Source of the DNA: Nematopogon swammerdamellus
Taxonomy: Eukaryota > Arthropoda > Insecta > Lepidoptera > Adelidae
NCBI GenBank assembly: GCA_946902875.1
Contig: OX336345.1
Span: 16,585,395-16,649,394, forward strand
DNA length: 64,000 nt
Direction of reading: 5' to 3'
Below are positions 1-10,744 of the stretch, piece by piece (positions within the stretch are counted from its first letter, which is position 1; the number at the start of each line of letters is the position of its first letter). Both the position numbers and the translations under genes were made by a program. Below the pieces are notes generated by a model that worked only from the letters and a program-made list of their open reading frames with translations, was not told the DNA's origin and searched no databases.

Positions 1-1547
1 ATGTCTATCGAACTTTTACTAGATACATTTCTGTTACACTCGTTATTTTGAAATTATTAGCACAGGTCAGACAAGCAAGTCTCTTCGATAGGCGCCTCTC
101 GTCAACTGACTCCTTTCCTCCAGGCGAGCGTTTGTTTTATTCACGCAGCTCCCCTGGCGGCTGTCTTACGAATCTCCGTTTTTCTATATTGGCGGGTTCA
201 CAAAATCACAGACCAGCGAACCCAATATTATCCCGTCTCGCTAATACGCCTCCAGATGGCGTCACTAAAACCCTAATGAAAAAATATCCTAAATCTTTAA
301 TTACTACTCGCGTTCATAGATGGTGCAACCTGTGTCATTCATTTCCCCTCTTTTTCAATTAATATCTCATCTCGTTAGTTGGCACTCGCGCCAAAGGGTG
401 GCGTTACTGGTGCCGTTTCATTCTATTTACACGTCTATTACATAACTGCGAGAGATGCTATGGCACCTTATGTAAAACACGTTACGGCGTATAAGGGTTG
501 ACTGAGAGTCGATTGCCCCCACGTTAAGTCCGCCTTTGTCGAGCAGAACACCGATACCTTAATCGTACAGTTATATGTTTAGCCAATATAGATTGACCCT
601 TTATGTTAACTTATAGGTATACATGTTCACACATGGTCTTATACATAAACTTATTACTACAAAGTTCTCTTCGCTTTCAAGCTCCGCGAGCGTACGTTTT
701 CATTAACCACTGCACTCAATTTAAATTGCCCTTTTTATCCCTATCAAACACAACACTGATCTCAACCGTCACCGAACTCTTCTGATGAAGTGGCGTCATG
801 ACGCGTGAGAGGGGCGTCCTGACCGCGCCCTACGATTCGTCCGTCGGTGCGGCTGGCCGTCACGCTCCTCGCAGGCATGCCGTCTGTCACGATAGTTCGT
901 GAAGAAGGTCGTCGCCCGAGCTCCCCACGCGAGGGAATCGCCCTGACCGTGCACTGCGGTCCGTCCGTCGTTGAGGCTGGCCGTCATGCAGCACATGCGA
1001 GAGTAGAGCGCTCGCCGCTCCACTAGCCGTGATGACACGCTTGCAGTCATGCCGCCTCCCTCGGTGCATAGGTTAGGTGATCAGAGCCTTTCCACGGCCC
1101 TCAGGAGCACGGCAGCCGGCCCGGCTGACGCTAGTAGAGTACGTCCTCTCGCCACAGGCGAAAGCGTCCTGTTGCTTATGTGGTTTCTGAAATCAATTTC
1201 ATAACTACACAATATTTGTTCATCTCATAAGATTCAGTACATACGCCGTAGGTACATACAATCTTTTTTTGCCAACTTCCAGAGAACTCGCCCGCGCGCA
1301 GCGACTCGGCCGCTCCCACGATACACAAGACATGTGAAAGCTATTAATGTCGCCCTTGATTTAAAATATGTGACACTTTTGCGAAGGACTCATAAACGTA
1401 GACCCTAATCTAACAAAAACGTCTCTCCGAGTGCATATGTCTGGTGTCAGACGATATTTATTTTACACGCTCTCAAACTTGTCATGGCTTATCGGTTTCT
1501 GCCGCACTTTAAAACCGCTAATAAGCTCGAAGACTCGTTCCGCCTCA
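1..1547 (-). repeat. 3' LTR of the gypsy element (outer end missing)
   Basis: Direct repeat of 9198-10744. Homology ends at CA on the plus strand (TG on the element strand), followed by the polypurine tract. The copy continues beyond the window start, so 1547 bp is a minimum LTR length. The small ORFs inside it are duplicated exactly in the other LTR and have no recognisable product. Confidence 0.93.
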
Positions 1548-1558
1548 TCCCCCTCTCT
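1548..1558 (-). other. Polypurine tract of the retrotransposon
   Basis: On the element strand this reads AGAGAGGGGGA and abuts the TG that starts the 3' LTR. Position and composition are those of a second-strand primer. The roughly 520 bp between it and the end of pol hold no ORF. Confidence 0.75.
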
Positions 1559-2081
1559 GTGACTTTTGAAGAAAGCTTCAAAAGTTGCATCCTAAACGAA
1601 ACCTAACTCAGCTTACAGTTAGACACTAATATCTAGTCTACAAATCTAAATCCTTATTTGTATAATCCTTAACCACCTATTAAGGTAATTAATCAGCGCT
1701 TCCGCTAGAGCACAAAAAAAAATCAAATCTCTTAAAATAAAGAAAGTAAAATCCGCCGCTAACGTCAACCTCTATACCAGCTGACCTACTAACACAGTGT
1801 AGCAACAACAAAAAAAAAGGACCAGTAGCCGGTCATCGACCTCGGTCGGCGCGCGCGCCGTTGCACAAATAAGCTTTGGAGTCCCTTGTTAGTCTACTCT
1901 ATTGTTCTTCGAGTGGCACCATAAATTCCTTTGTCTCACTTTACAACGGGCGCCGGCGCCAGCCTTCGACTCTGCCCCTTTTTTATTGGAATTACGTCAT
2001 GCGGCGCCGGGCCATCAGTAAGGCAGCTAACGACGTACATAGACATTCGGCACGCGAGGGGTTTGCGAATGCTATGCCGGC

Positions 2082-5000
2082 CTAACCGGTGCCTGCCCGC
2101 CCCTGTTCGGATTCGCGCGGTGGGCCTACATAATACCTACCTAAATGAGTAGCGTTAAAATTTCCCCGTGTCGCGCCGGTCTCAGGGTCGATTAAAGTAT
2201 ACACGTTGACATTAGGTATGGCGCCAATTTGATAATACTTCTCGTACAAGGGTAGAAATTTTGATGTAATCTTACACTGCTTGTCTGAACGCGGTAAAGT
2301 TTTCAACTTTACGTAATCCCCAATGTGGTATAGTGTGGTTCTGTGCGTTTTGTTGAAATATTTTTTCCGATTTTCCGCTGTTTTTCGAAGGTTTGTGCGA
2401 GCCAGATTGCGCATGTCAGCTGTACCTAGCTGTTCGGTCTCAGATACTACGCGCTCTTTTAGCAAATTATCTGTGGCCAATACGGTGGACTTTCCCCACG
2501 CTAGTTCGTCTGGAGTAAAGCCCGTGCTTGAATGGATGGTCGCATTGTACGTAGATTCGATTTTCGACAGTATATTTACCCAGGTGGAATGTTTCTTTTC
2601 GCAATAGGATCGGAAAAACCTTCCTAGTTCCTTGTTGACGCGCTCGACTGTATTCGGTCTAGGGTTACGAACTGTAGTATGTGAGATCTTTGTACCTAAT
2701 CGGGTTAGCTCGGTAGTCCATGCCTTAGAAGTGAACTGAGATCCATTGTCAGTGACCAATCGTAATATTTTTATCTCGTTGTGAAACCGTTTCACGCACA
2801 TTATGGCCGCCCTGGAAGTAGCTTTTCTCAAAGCATATAACCTGATGAATTTCGTAAATGCATCTTGAATCACCAGTATATACGACATGCCATACTTGCC
2901 CTTGGGCAGAGGACCATAATAGTCTGCCCACACTACTTGGCCCATGTCCAAAGCCACAACAGGCTGGCTTTCACCCACGGTAGGGAAGCTCTCTTGTTTG
3001 GTTCTTTGACATATATCGCAAGTCCTTAGGACTCTCATAATTACACGTGACATCCGATTGAAATAATATCTGGTTTTCATCAACGCGTATACCTTATATC
3101 TTCCGAAATGCCCAATTTCTTCATGAACATACATAATTAATGCGTCCTGCATCGCTTCCGGTATTACTAAGGTACTGCCTAGGTTCTGATGACGTTGATA
3201 ATATAACTTGCCTTCAATCAGCCTGTATCTATCGTACTCCGTATTTTGAGGTCTGCAGCCACCTTCCTTTAGATACTTTATTATTTTGCTTAAGTCCTGG
3301 TCCGCTACTTGCAAATCTTCAATAGCTTTTAATTGCTGAGTTATTGTTTTCAGATTCGTAGCCTGAAATAAATTTAATTCAGGGCAAGTTGTTTTAGCGC
3401 TTTGGTACGGTCCGGGCGAATCGATTTGTCGAGATAAGATGTCAGCCACCACGTTGTCGCTGCCTTTGACATATTCAACAGTGTAGTCAAACCGTCCTAG
3501 ATAATTAAACCATCTTATCATTCGCGCACTCGTCAGTCTCCAATATTGTAGAAATGTGAGACTCTTGTGATCAGTTCGAATGGTCAGTTTTGCGCCCAAT
3601 AGGTAAGATTCGAACTTGGTCAGGCTATATATGACTGCAAAAAGTTCCTGTTCCGATACGCTCCAATTTGATTCTGCTTGCGACAGCGCCTTACTACAAA
3701 ACCCAATTATACGAGGGTCATTTTCCTCTGTTATCTGAAAGACATAGCCAGCAATTCCGACGGCACTCGCGTCTGTCTGTAGGTAATACGGCTTTCTGAT
3801 GTCCGGGTGTGCTAACATTACGGTGTCTAAAAATAACCCTTTTACTCTTTCGAAGCATGACTGTTGCTCATCTCCCCAGCTCCAGGGTTCGCCCTTTTTC
3901 AACAGTTGACACAAAGTCTTCGTTTGCTCACCGTATTTGTAAACAAAACGTCGGAAATAGTTAATCATGCCCAAAAATCCACGCAATTGTCTGACTGTTC
4001 TGGGCGCAGGGAAATTCTTCACCGCTGTAATCTTGTCAGGGTCCATGTATATACCTTCCGTAGTAACAATATGACCAAGTAGTTTCACTTTAGTCTGCAT
4101 AAAATGACATTTCGCTAAACCACAACTCAGATTTGCGTCTCGCAGCTTCCCCAGCACTCTGTCCAGATGTTCTAAATGCAAGCTCAGGTCGCCACTGGTG
4201 TATACAGTCACATCGTCCAAAAAGTTCGTGCAATAGGAACGTACATCGCTTCCAAGTATTATATCCATTGCTCGAGTAAATGCACCGACACTCGATTTTA
4301 AGCCCTGTGGCAGTACGCAGTAAGCATATGTTTTTCCCCCCACCGCAAAACCGGTATATTTTATAGACTCTTCGCTTAGAGGTATATGGAAGTATGCATG
4401 GCTCAGATCGAGAGTGGATATATAGTTGACTCCGTGGAACGACTGCACAATCTCAGAAGACAAAGGCGGGCACTCTTGATCTCCGTACATCTTTTTATTT
4501 AGCTCGCGAGCGTCCAATAAAACTCTCACCGACCCGTCCTTCTTAAGTACATAGTGCAAAGGGCTTATATACTCCGTAATTTGCCTCTTAATAATACCAA
4601 GAGATTCCAATTCAGCTATCTTCTGAAGCACCTTCTCTCTATGCGCGAATGGAATAGGATAACTGCGTTGAACAAACGGCTTATCGTCCTTCATCCTTAT
4701 CTCATGAGTATATTTATTTGTTAATCCAGGACGTTCAGAAAAAATACTACGATGTTTTTGTAGAATCGGCAACAACAATGTTTTTTGTTCCTCGGGTATG
4801 GTCAACGAACTCACATAATCTTTTATGTCATCCTCAGAGCGTCCCTTCTGTTTTTGCGCGGTAATATTGTTCATAATTTTTTGTATCTCCGTCCGGGCGC
4901 CTTCCGTCGCTTGACCCGAGGCGATATTGATTTGTGTCGTCACTCCCAGATGCTCCACTGATAATTTCGTTCTCTGCCCACAGCTGATAACGGCTTTTGT

Positions 5001-5603
5001 CCGTTGTAGCCAGTCGAAGCCCAGCACAATAGTCCTCGGAAGACGTTTTAAAACCAATGCTGGTGTCTCTATTTCTAAAGCATTTAGTTGTATGGTTAAT
5101 AATACGAGTTTTTTAACCCTTTCGCTTCGGGAACCAAACGCGCCTTTTATCTCTAATCCTGGGATCGGTATTTCAGGTAAACTTGTTCCTTCGCGTTGCA
5201 ATTTCTCATATAACTCCAGTGTTAAGCACGTCACTTGGCTCCCTGAATCGATCAATGCATGTATCTTGTTACCATACAAAGTGATTTCAATCTCAGGTAA
5301 CGGCGGTAGAGAGTAATCTCTTTCATCTTCTTCCTCCACACACGTGTCGGTATATAGGGTGTTTAGCTGACGTCTTCTCCTCTTACAGTTTAGCTGACCT
5401 CTCGGCTCCAACCACAGCTCGTCGTAATGGTTACTAAGTAGTTTTCCCATTTCCATTATGTATAATTCGCCCTCGCATGCTGTACCATCTCCGATGGGTC
5501 TCTTTATTCCCGACTCTGTCCGTCCAAGTCCCCGGCCCGGGCTCCAGCCACACTTTGTCATATATCTATACATAGCTACCATTCCGCCCTTCGTCTTACT
5601 CAT
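2082..5603 (-). CDS. pol: Pol polyprotein: G-patch, protease, RT, RNase H, integrase
   Basis: An open frame of 1173 residues from the first Met, encoding the enzymes of retrotransposition. Domains in order: a G-patch-like segment at about residues 11-38 (CGW, GRGLG, PI); retropepsin with DSGS at 119-122; reverse transcriptase with LDLSHAYFHIPL, LPQGLKSS and FLDD in place of the usual Y-x-DD; RNase H with TDAS, the SEQELFAV glutamate and RTDHKSL; integrase with an HHCC finger (HEEIGH, CDIC), the DDE core (WADYYGP, TDNGSQF, NTVERVN) and FTPDELAWG near the end. All catalytic residues expected for each domain are present. The frame is open upstream of this Met to 5672, overlapping the end of gag in the -1 frame, so expression is probably by frameshift rather than from this Met. 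Confidence 0.95.
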   Translation of the reverse strand: MSKTKGGMVAMYRYMTKCGWSPGRGLGRTESGIKRPIGDGTACEGELYIMEMGKLLSNHYDELWLEPRGQLNCKRRRRQLNTLYTDTCVEEEDERDYSLPPLPEIEITLYGNKIHALIDSGSQVTCLTLELYEKLQREGTSLPEIPIPGLEIKGAFGSRSERVKKLVLLTIQLNALEIETPALVLKRLPRTIVLGFDWLQRTKAVISCGQRTKLSVEHLGVTTQINIASGQATEGARTEIQKIMNNITAQKQKGRSEDDIKDYVSSLTIPEEQKTLLLPILQKHRSIFSERPGLTNKYTHEIRMKDDKPFVQRSYPIPFAHREKVLQKIAELESLGIIKRQITEYISPLHYVLKKDGSVRVLLDARELNKKMYGDQECPPLSSEIVQSFHGVNYISTLDLSHAYFHIPLSEESIKYTGFAVGGKTYAYCVLPQGLKSSVGAFTRAMDIILGSDVRSYCTNFLDDVTVYTSGDLSLHLEHLDRVLGKLRDANLSCGLAKCHFMQTKVKLLGHIVTTEGIYMDPDKITAVKNFPAPRTVRQLRGFLGMINYFRRFVYKYGEQTKTLCQLLKKGEPWSWGDEQQSCFERVKGLFLDTVMLAHPDIRKPYYLQTDASAVGIAGYVFQITEENDPRIIGFCSKALSQAESNWSVSEQELFAVIYSLTKFESYLLGAKLTIRTDHKSLTFLQYWRLTSARMIRWFNYLGRFDYTVEYVKGSDNVVADILSRQIDSPGPYQSAKTTCPELNLFQATNLKTITQQLKAIEDLQVADQDLSKIIKYLKEGGCRPQNTEYDRYRLIEGKLYYQRHQNLGSTLVIPEAMQDALIMYVHEEIGHFGRYKVYALMKTRYYFNRMSRVIMRVLRTCDICQRTKQESFPTVGESQPVVALDMGQVVWADYYGPLPKGKYGMSYILVIQDAFTKFIRLYALRKATSRAAIMCVKRFHNEIKILRLVTDNGSQFTSKAWTTELTRLGTKISHTTVRNPRPNTVERVNKELGRFFRSYCEKKHSTWVNILSKIESTYNATIHSSTGFTPDELAWGKSTVLATDNLLKERVVSETEQLGTADMRNLARTNLRKTAENRKKYFNKTHRTTLYHIGDYVKLKTLPRSDKQCKITSKFLPLYEKYYQIGAIPNVNVYTLIDPETGATRGNFNATHLGRYYVGPPRESEQGRAGTG

Positions 5604-5638
5604 CGCCGGCGCGGGCGAAACAATGCGCGCAGGCTCAT

Positions 5639-6808
5639 TTAGTTTTCCGAGGCCAACCCGTTCTTCGCATTGTTAGCACTCGGCGCCCCTGTAGCGTTTT
5701 CTCCGCGCGCACTGGATTCTGGCTGCCATTTTATAGCGCGATAGGATTCACTTCGGCTTCCTCTCGCTGAACCGCCACGCCATCCATTCCCGCGCCGTGC
5801 CCCTCTCATCGACGACCGACCTCTCAAACCCTGTTGATCCGCAGGACCTCCGTACATCGCAGCAGACACGATGGCGTTTCCTCTCCCTGCCGACTGATAA
5901 CGTGGCCAATTCTGTCTCGGCCCCGACGACCAGTTCCCTCGGCCGTTTCCCGGCATTATGCCGCGACTTGTCGACGGCGTTGCGTTGCTGTTGCTCGCTC
6001 TGGCTACGACATTCTGTTCCAAATCGCGTAGGAACTCCGCTGCTTCGAAGAGATTGACATCTCCCTTTCTCGTGAACCATAGCCGTTGAATATCTACAGG
6101 GAAATGCCTCATGGCGCTGTTCACTAGATCGTTCTGTCCCAACGGAATGCTTAGGCCCTGCACCTTCTCTACTTGCTCGGCAAAATGCTCGCTCATGCTC
6201 TGACCTTGCGACGGGCTCCATGTCGTGTTCATCAGACGGTACTTGGCCGCCTCCTGCTGACGCGAGCCCCAAAACATCCGCTTGAAATCTTCCTCGAAGT
6301 CTTCCATGCTGTTCCACTGTTCTTGGTACATTTCCAAGATCTTAGCAGCTGATCCAGTTAGGCATTCTATAGATACCTCTACAGCTCTGCCTTGAGCCCC
6401 GATGGCATTTATATATCGTTTCAGTTTCTTCAGGAACTTCATAGGGTTGATATCTCCCTTTCCATTGAATGATGGCTTATCCACTGTCGGTCGAATGACG
6501 AACACGTTCCCCGTGCCGTTAGCAGCTCCCTCTGAGCGTATCGAAGCGGGTTCAGATACTGAGACAGCTCTCAGCTGATTTTCCGTCGAAGCCTTCTCTG
6601 CCCTCGTCGAGTCCTGTCGCCCGTTCTCCAAATCGGTAAGGCGCTTGAATATTTGATCAAGTTTCTGATTAAGGCCCTCGAGTAGCCCGCTCGACGCATC
6701 CGTAACTGTCGCATCTTCTCTCCTAGGTCTCTTGTTAGTGCCTACTTGTATCGTTGAAGCTCCTCCCCGCTTCCTTCCGCGACGTTTACTTAATTCCGAC
6801 ATTTTCAC
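5639..6808 (-). CDS. gag: Gag structural protein, RG-rich C-terminus
   Basis: 389 residues. Residues about 1-40 are basic (KRRGRKRGG); the next stretch is coiled-coil-like (LNQKLDQIFKRLTDLEN). The centre holds a capsid-type region (FNGKGDINPMKFLKKLKRY, then WNSMEDFEEDFKRMFWGS), typical of Ty3/gypsy Gag. The last 100 residues are rich in Arg and Gly (RGNW, GRGN, RGLRGRSS, RGARRGNGWRGG) and contain no CCHC zinc knuckle, so nucleic-acid binding is probably carried by the RG-rich tail. The stop overlaps the pol frame. The start is the only in-frame Met before the basic region. Other frames here are open as well but have no recognisable content. Confidence 0.88.
   Translation of the reverse strand: MKMSELSKRRGRKRGGASTIQVGTNKRPRREDATVTDASSGLLEGLNQKLDQIFKRLTDLENGRQDSTRAEKASTENQLRAVSVSEPASIRSEGAANGTGNVFVIRPTVDKPSFNGKGDINPMKFLKKLKRYINAIGAQGRAVEVSIECLTGSAAKILEMYQEQWNSMEDFEEDFKRMFWGSRQQEAAKYRLMNTTWSPSQGQSMSEHFAEQVEKVQGLSIPLGQNDLVNSAMRHFPVDIQRLWFTRKGDVNLFEAAEFLRDLEQNVVARASNSNATPSTSRGIMPGNGRGNWSSGPRQNWPRYQSAGRGNAIVSAAMYGGPADQQGLRGRSSMRGARRGNGWRGGSARGSRSESYRAIKWQPESSARGENATGAPSANNAKNGLASEN
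5642..5648 (-). promoter_or_regulatory. Candidate -1 frameshift site between gag and pol
   Basis: The last two gag codons are GAA AAC, then the TAA stop. With the preceding base they form GGAAAAC, where the A-site AAC can re-pair as AAA after a one-base slip back. The pol frame is open through this point (its upstream stop is at 5673-5675), giving a 34-nt overlap with gag. P-site pairing after slippage would be imperfect, so this is a plausible rather than classical slippery heptamer. Confidence 0.5.
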
Positions 6809-9197
6809 CGTAACCGTTAACTACGTTGGGCTAATTCAAACTAAGTATAACCTGCTCCAGTTACCTACCGAGACGGACTACCTTACTTACACCTAGTCTA
6901 AGTAGTCCTAATCTAGTACTTACTGCAGTCTATCCGTACGCTATGTATTATCGAACGTAACCGCCTACCTATTATAATTACCTAGCCTATCTCCTAATAA
7001 TCTATAAAACTGAAAGCTAACACTACCTAACCTAATTAACCTAACTAACACTAACTAACCTAACAATAACTAACCTAACGGAATAACCTACTGCCTATTA
7101 ATGAACTAATAGCACATAGGATTAAATTATTTCGTAGCAAAGAAATGTTAATATAATAACGAACTAACGATCTTTGAAATTTAATTATTTTTCAAATAAT
7201 CTTCTACCTATCGACGAAACTAGTAATACAGTTAGCTAATTTATTCCGCAGCAAATTAAGACAAACGCGATAAGAAAACTAAAATTATAATAAATTTAAT
7301 CGCTTTAAAATTACCTACCATCTACCAACGAAACTAATAGTATAGTTAGCCAAAATATTTCGTAGCGAATAGATATGAACGCGATAGAAACTAACGGATG
7401 TTAATATTTAATTACCTTACTGTACGAGAAAAAAAACTCTTAAATGCACCTCAGAGACACGTTACAATGCACAAAATACATAACAAATTTACATAAAACT
7501 CCTGAAAACAACACAGTGATAATACTTGTGAAAGGTATCCAATATCTTATAATTTTGAGTTTCAATCAGAGTTGAAACCAGTTCCTCCCCTCTCAGACCC
7601 TCGCCAGTACCCAAACTTGCTAATGTTAAAATAAGACCTTACGTTGTGTATTTATGCCCAAGTTCTATGCTTCAATTTATACCATGTGTATACAATTTAA
7701 AACAATCCTGTCACGCGACATCACTTGAAGAGAACCCGATCGTCTATAGTAGAAATTTTTTCTTTATCTGATGCAAGTATGTTTACCAGTGACTAGACGG
7801 ACCGTCTCAGTCATGAATATCGAACTTCCAATACTTCAAACCTTGTAATTCCATCAATAACTGTGCTGTTCAACTTCCCTATCTGTAGTGTGTAACCTAG
7901 TATGAGCAGGTGTGGTAGAGACCTACTATGTTAATATCGTGTAACCTATTACACAGCTGATTTTGGCGAGAGCTACATGAACTGTTATAGTGGTGTCCTA
8001 CCCCTGAACTGACACTCTTTTCAAGCTATCAGATCATAGATTATAGACACTTTCAGTGCTCTCATGGACCGGCCGATCCGCACTGAGGTTTGGATATCGT
8101 ATTCAGCGTGGCCTGAGAACCTCAGACTGTCGCGCCGATTGTTGCAACTTGATTAACGATAGTGTAAGCCTTGGGACTAGGTCTCCAGACTTATAGGTCA
8201 ATACTTTAGTATATCTGAAACAGGACAATGGATAGACTGGCCAGTCGAGATGAACGCCACTGCATCCATATGTATATGTATATATTATTTAGTTTGATTC
8301 GGATCCGAGTATAGTGAATGATCAGATGTAAACACCTGTATCTCCCTTTGTCCTTAAATTGTTTCAGTGACCTGATATCCTTGTACGCTAGCTAGTAGCA
8401 TATCTTGACTATAGCAATAAATGAAACTTCACCAATTCAGCTGTCTCCCCAATTACGAATTATAGTGTCAGTCTGCTATGTGTGATGGAAGATGACAACA
8501 TTCAACTATTGATGGGTAAAATTAACTTTAGCGCACCTTCTGCTTATAGCAGCTATGATAGAGCATGTCATAGAACTTCAACATAAAACTCAACAAAGAA
8601 AGTTACTTGGATTATGCAATATTTGTGGGAAAATAGGTACTCTACTCTTTATCTCTAAATAGAACATAAATTAAACCAAAGTAAATCAATTAATATTTTC
8701 ATTTATTTTTTCCTTATTAATTATTATATTTAACTTTGCTCGCTTCTTGCCTAGAATTTTATGTGAGAAAGAAGCGAGGCAACAAAACTCACATGGCTCT
8801 TTTCAAATAAGCTCACGATACAGATTGTACTTACTTTCTAGCAAGCTTAAGGGTTAGCTCTAATTTCGAACCTAAATCACATTTAACAGTATTAAGCAAC
8901 TGAGTACGTCTCACAAGTATGATCGACGATCAACAAAACACACATGTGTAGATTATAGTACCGAACCATTCCCCATTTGCCAGTTATGTGAAGGAGAAAC
9001 AATTTATATACTCCTTGAATTTACCCGTAATATACTTACGGTAAGTGAATTCGTACTAAAAATCTAAATCTATCCTTATTTTCAACTTACGGGTTTAGGC
9101 AAATAGAAAATGCTTCGTAATAATAGATAGAAGGGTTACTCAGCTCTTATCGTAGCCGCTGCAATATTCTGCTTCTCTCCCGAACTGCCTTTAAGTT
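6809..9197 (-). other. Long untranslated leader of the gypsy element plus the unseen start of the 5' LTR
   Basis: About 2.3 kb between gag and the visible limit of the 5' LTR. No ORF of note. Part next to 9198 must belong to the LTR, because the left copy is truncated by the window; the exact LTR edge and primer-binding site could not be fixed. A TGG on the element strand near 8972 (complement of CCA in ttgccagtt) is one possible primer site, unconfirmed. The gag-proximal part (about 7010-7090) is rich in degenerate CCTAA words. Confidence 0.6.
7090..7420. repeat. About three diverged tandem repeats of about 114 bp in the retrotransposon leader
   Basis: A segment containing gaaactaatag...gttagc...atttcgtagc recurs at about 7100, 7214 and 7328. 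The copies differ by substitutions and small indels but keep their order. Tandem repeats in leaders are known from several retroelements; function here is unknown. Confidence 0.55.
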
Positions 9198-10744
9198 ATG
9201 TCTATCGAACTTTTACTAGATACATTTCTGTTACACTCGTTATTTTGAAATTATTAGCACAGGTCAGACAAGCAAGTCTCTTCGATAGGCGCCTCTCGTC
9301 AACTGACTCCTTTCCTCCAGGCGAGCGTTTGTTTTATTCACGCAGCTCCCCTGGCGGCTGTCTTACGAATCTCCGTTTTTCTATATTGGCGGGTTCACAA
9401 AATCACAGACCAGCGAACCCAATATTATCCCGTCTCGCTAATACGCCTCCAGATGGCGTCACTAAAACCCTAATGAAAAAATATCCTAAATCTTTAATTA
9501 CTACTCGCGTTCATAGATGGTGCAACCTGTGTCATTCATTTCCCCTCTTTTTCAATTAATATCTCATCTCGTTAGTTGGCACTCGCGCCAAAGGGTGGCG
9601 TTACTGGTGCCGTTTCATTCTATTTACACGTCTATTACATAACTGCGAGAGATGCTATGGCACCTTATGTAAAACACGTTACGGCGTATAAGGGTTGACT
9701 GAGAGTCGATTGCCCCCACGTTAAGTCCGCCTTTGTCGAGCAGAACACCGATACCTTAATCGTACAGTTATATGTTTAGCCAATATAGATTGACCCTTTA
9801 TGTTAACTTATAGGTATACATGTTCACACATGGTCTTATACATAAACTTATTACTACAAAGTTCTCTTCGCTTTCAAGCTCCGCGAGCGTACGTTTTCAT
9901 TAACCACTGCACTCAATTTAAATTGCCCTTTTTATCCCTATCAAACACAACACTGATCTCAACCGTCACCGAACTCTTCTGATGAAGTGGCGTCATGACG
10001 CGTGAGAGGGGCGTCCTGACCGCGCCCTACGATTCGTCCGTCGGTGCGGCTGGCCGTCACGCTCCTCGCAGGCATGCCGTCTGTCACGATAGTTCGTGAA
10101 GAAGGTCGTCGCCCGAGCTCCCCACGCGAGGGAATCGCCCTGACCGTGCACTGCGGTCCGTCCGTCGTTGAGGCTGGCCGTCATGCAGCACATGCGAGAG
10201 TAGAGCGCTCGCCGCTCCACTAGCCGTGATGACACGCTTGCAGTCATGCCGCCTCCCTCGGTGCATAGGTTAGGTGATCAGAGCCTTTCCACGGCCCTCA
10301 GGAGCACGGCAGCCGGCCCGGCTGACGCTAGTAGAGTACGTCCTCTCGCCACAGGCGAAAGCGTCCTGTTGCTTATGTGGTTTCTGAAATCAATTTCATA
10401 ACTACACAATATTTGTTCATCTCATAAGATTCAGTACATACGCCGTAGGTACATACAATCTTTTTTTGCCAACTTCCAGAGAACTCGCCCGCGCGCAGCG
10501 ACTCGGCCGCTCCCACGATACACAAGACATGTGAAAGCTATTAATGTCGCCCTTGATTTAAAATATGTGACACTTTTGCGAAGGACTCATAAACGTAGAC
10601 CCTAATCTAACAAAAACGTCTCTCCGAGTGCATATGTCTGGTGTCAGACGATATTTATTTTACACGCTCTCAAACTTGTCATGGCTTATCGGTTTCTGCC
10701 GCACTTTAAAACCGCTAATAAGCTCGAAGACTCGTTCCGCCTCA
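9198..10744 (-). repeat. 5' LTR of the gypsy element (inner edge unresolved)
   Basis: Direct repeat of 1-1547. The boundary with flanking DNA is at 10744/10745, where homology to the left copy stops. The five flanking bases tcgtg would be the target duplication if the site is 5 bp, but the other copy is outside the window. The LTR probably extends left of 9198. Confidence 0.92.

Larger units (their letters stand above)
1..10744 (-). mobile_element. Ty3/gypsy-type LTR retrotransposon, near complete, cut by window start
   Basis: Two direct repeats (1-1547 and 9198-10744, offset 9197) flank gag and pol on the minus strand, so the 5' LTR is at the right and the 3' LTR at the left. On the minus strand the LTR begins TGAGGCGG; at the left copy a purine tract (AGAGAGGGGGA) lies directly before this TG, as expected for a plus-strand primer site. 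Every stretch of the two LTRs I compared is identical, and both ORFs are open, so the insertion looks recent. The outer end of the left LTR and the target duplication lie outside the window. No envelope ORF is seen. Domain order protease-RT-RNase H-integrase is that of Ty3/gypsy elements; the long LTR and leader recall the Osvaldo/Ulysses group, but that is only a guess. Confidence 0.93.

Noticed and set aside
48..362. 104-residue frame in the LTRs, repeated at 9245-9559
   Set aside because: Identical because the LTRs are identical; no recognisable domain, so not independent support for coding.
5748..6317. 189-residue frame inside gag
   Set aside because: Alternative frame of the Arg/Gly-rich gag; no recognisable protein and no conservation evidence.
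7010..7090. Telomeric TTAGG array
   Set aside because: CCTAA words are degenerate and unevenly spaced and lie inside a retrotransposon leader; not a true telomere repeat block.
8965..8990. Primer-binding site of the gypsy element at ttgccagtt
   Set aside because: A TGG is present on the element strand, but I could not match the following bases to a tRNA 3' end and the LTR edge is not fixed.
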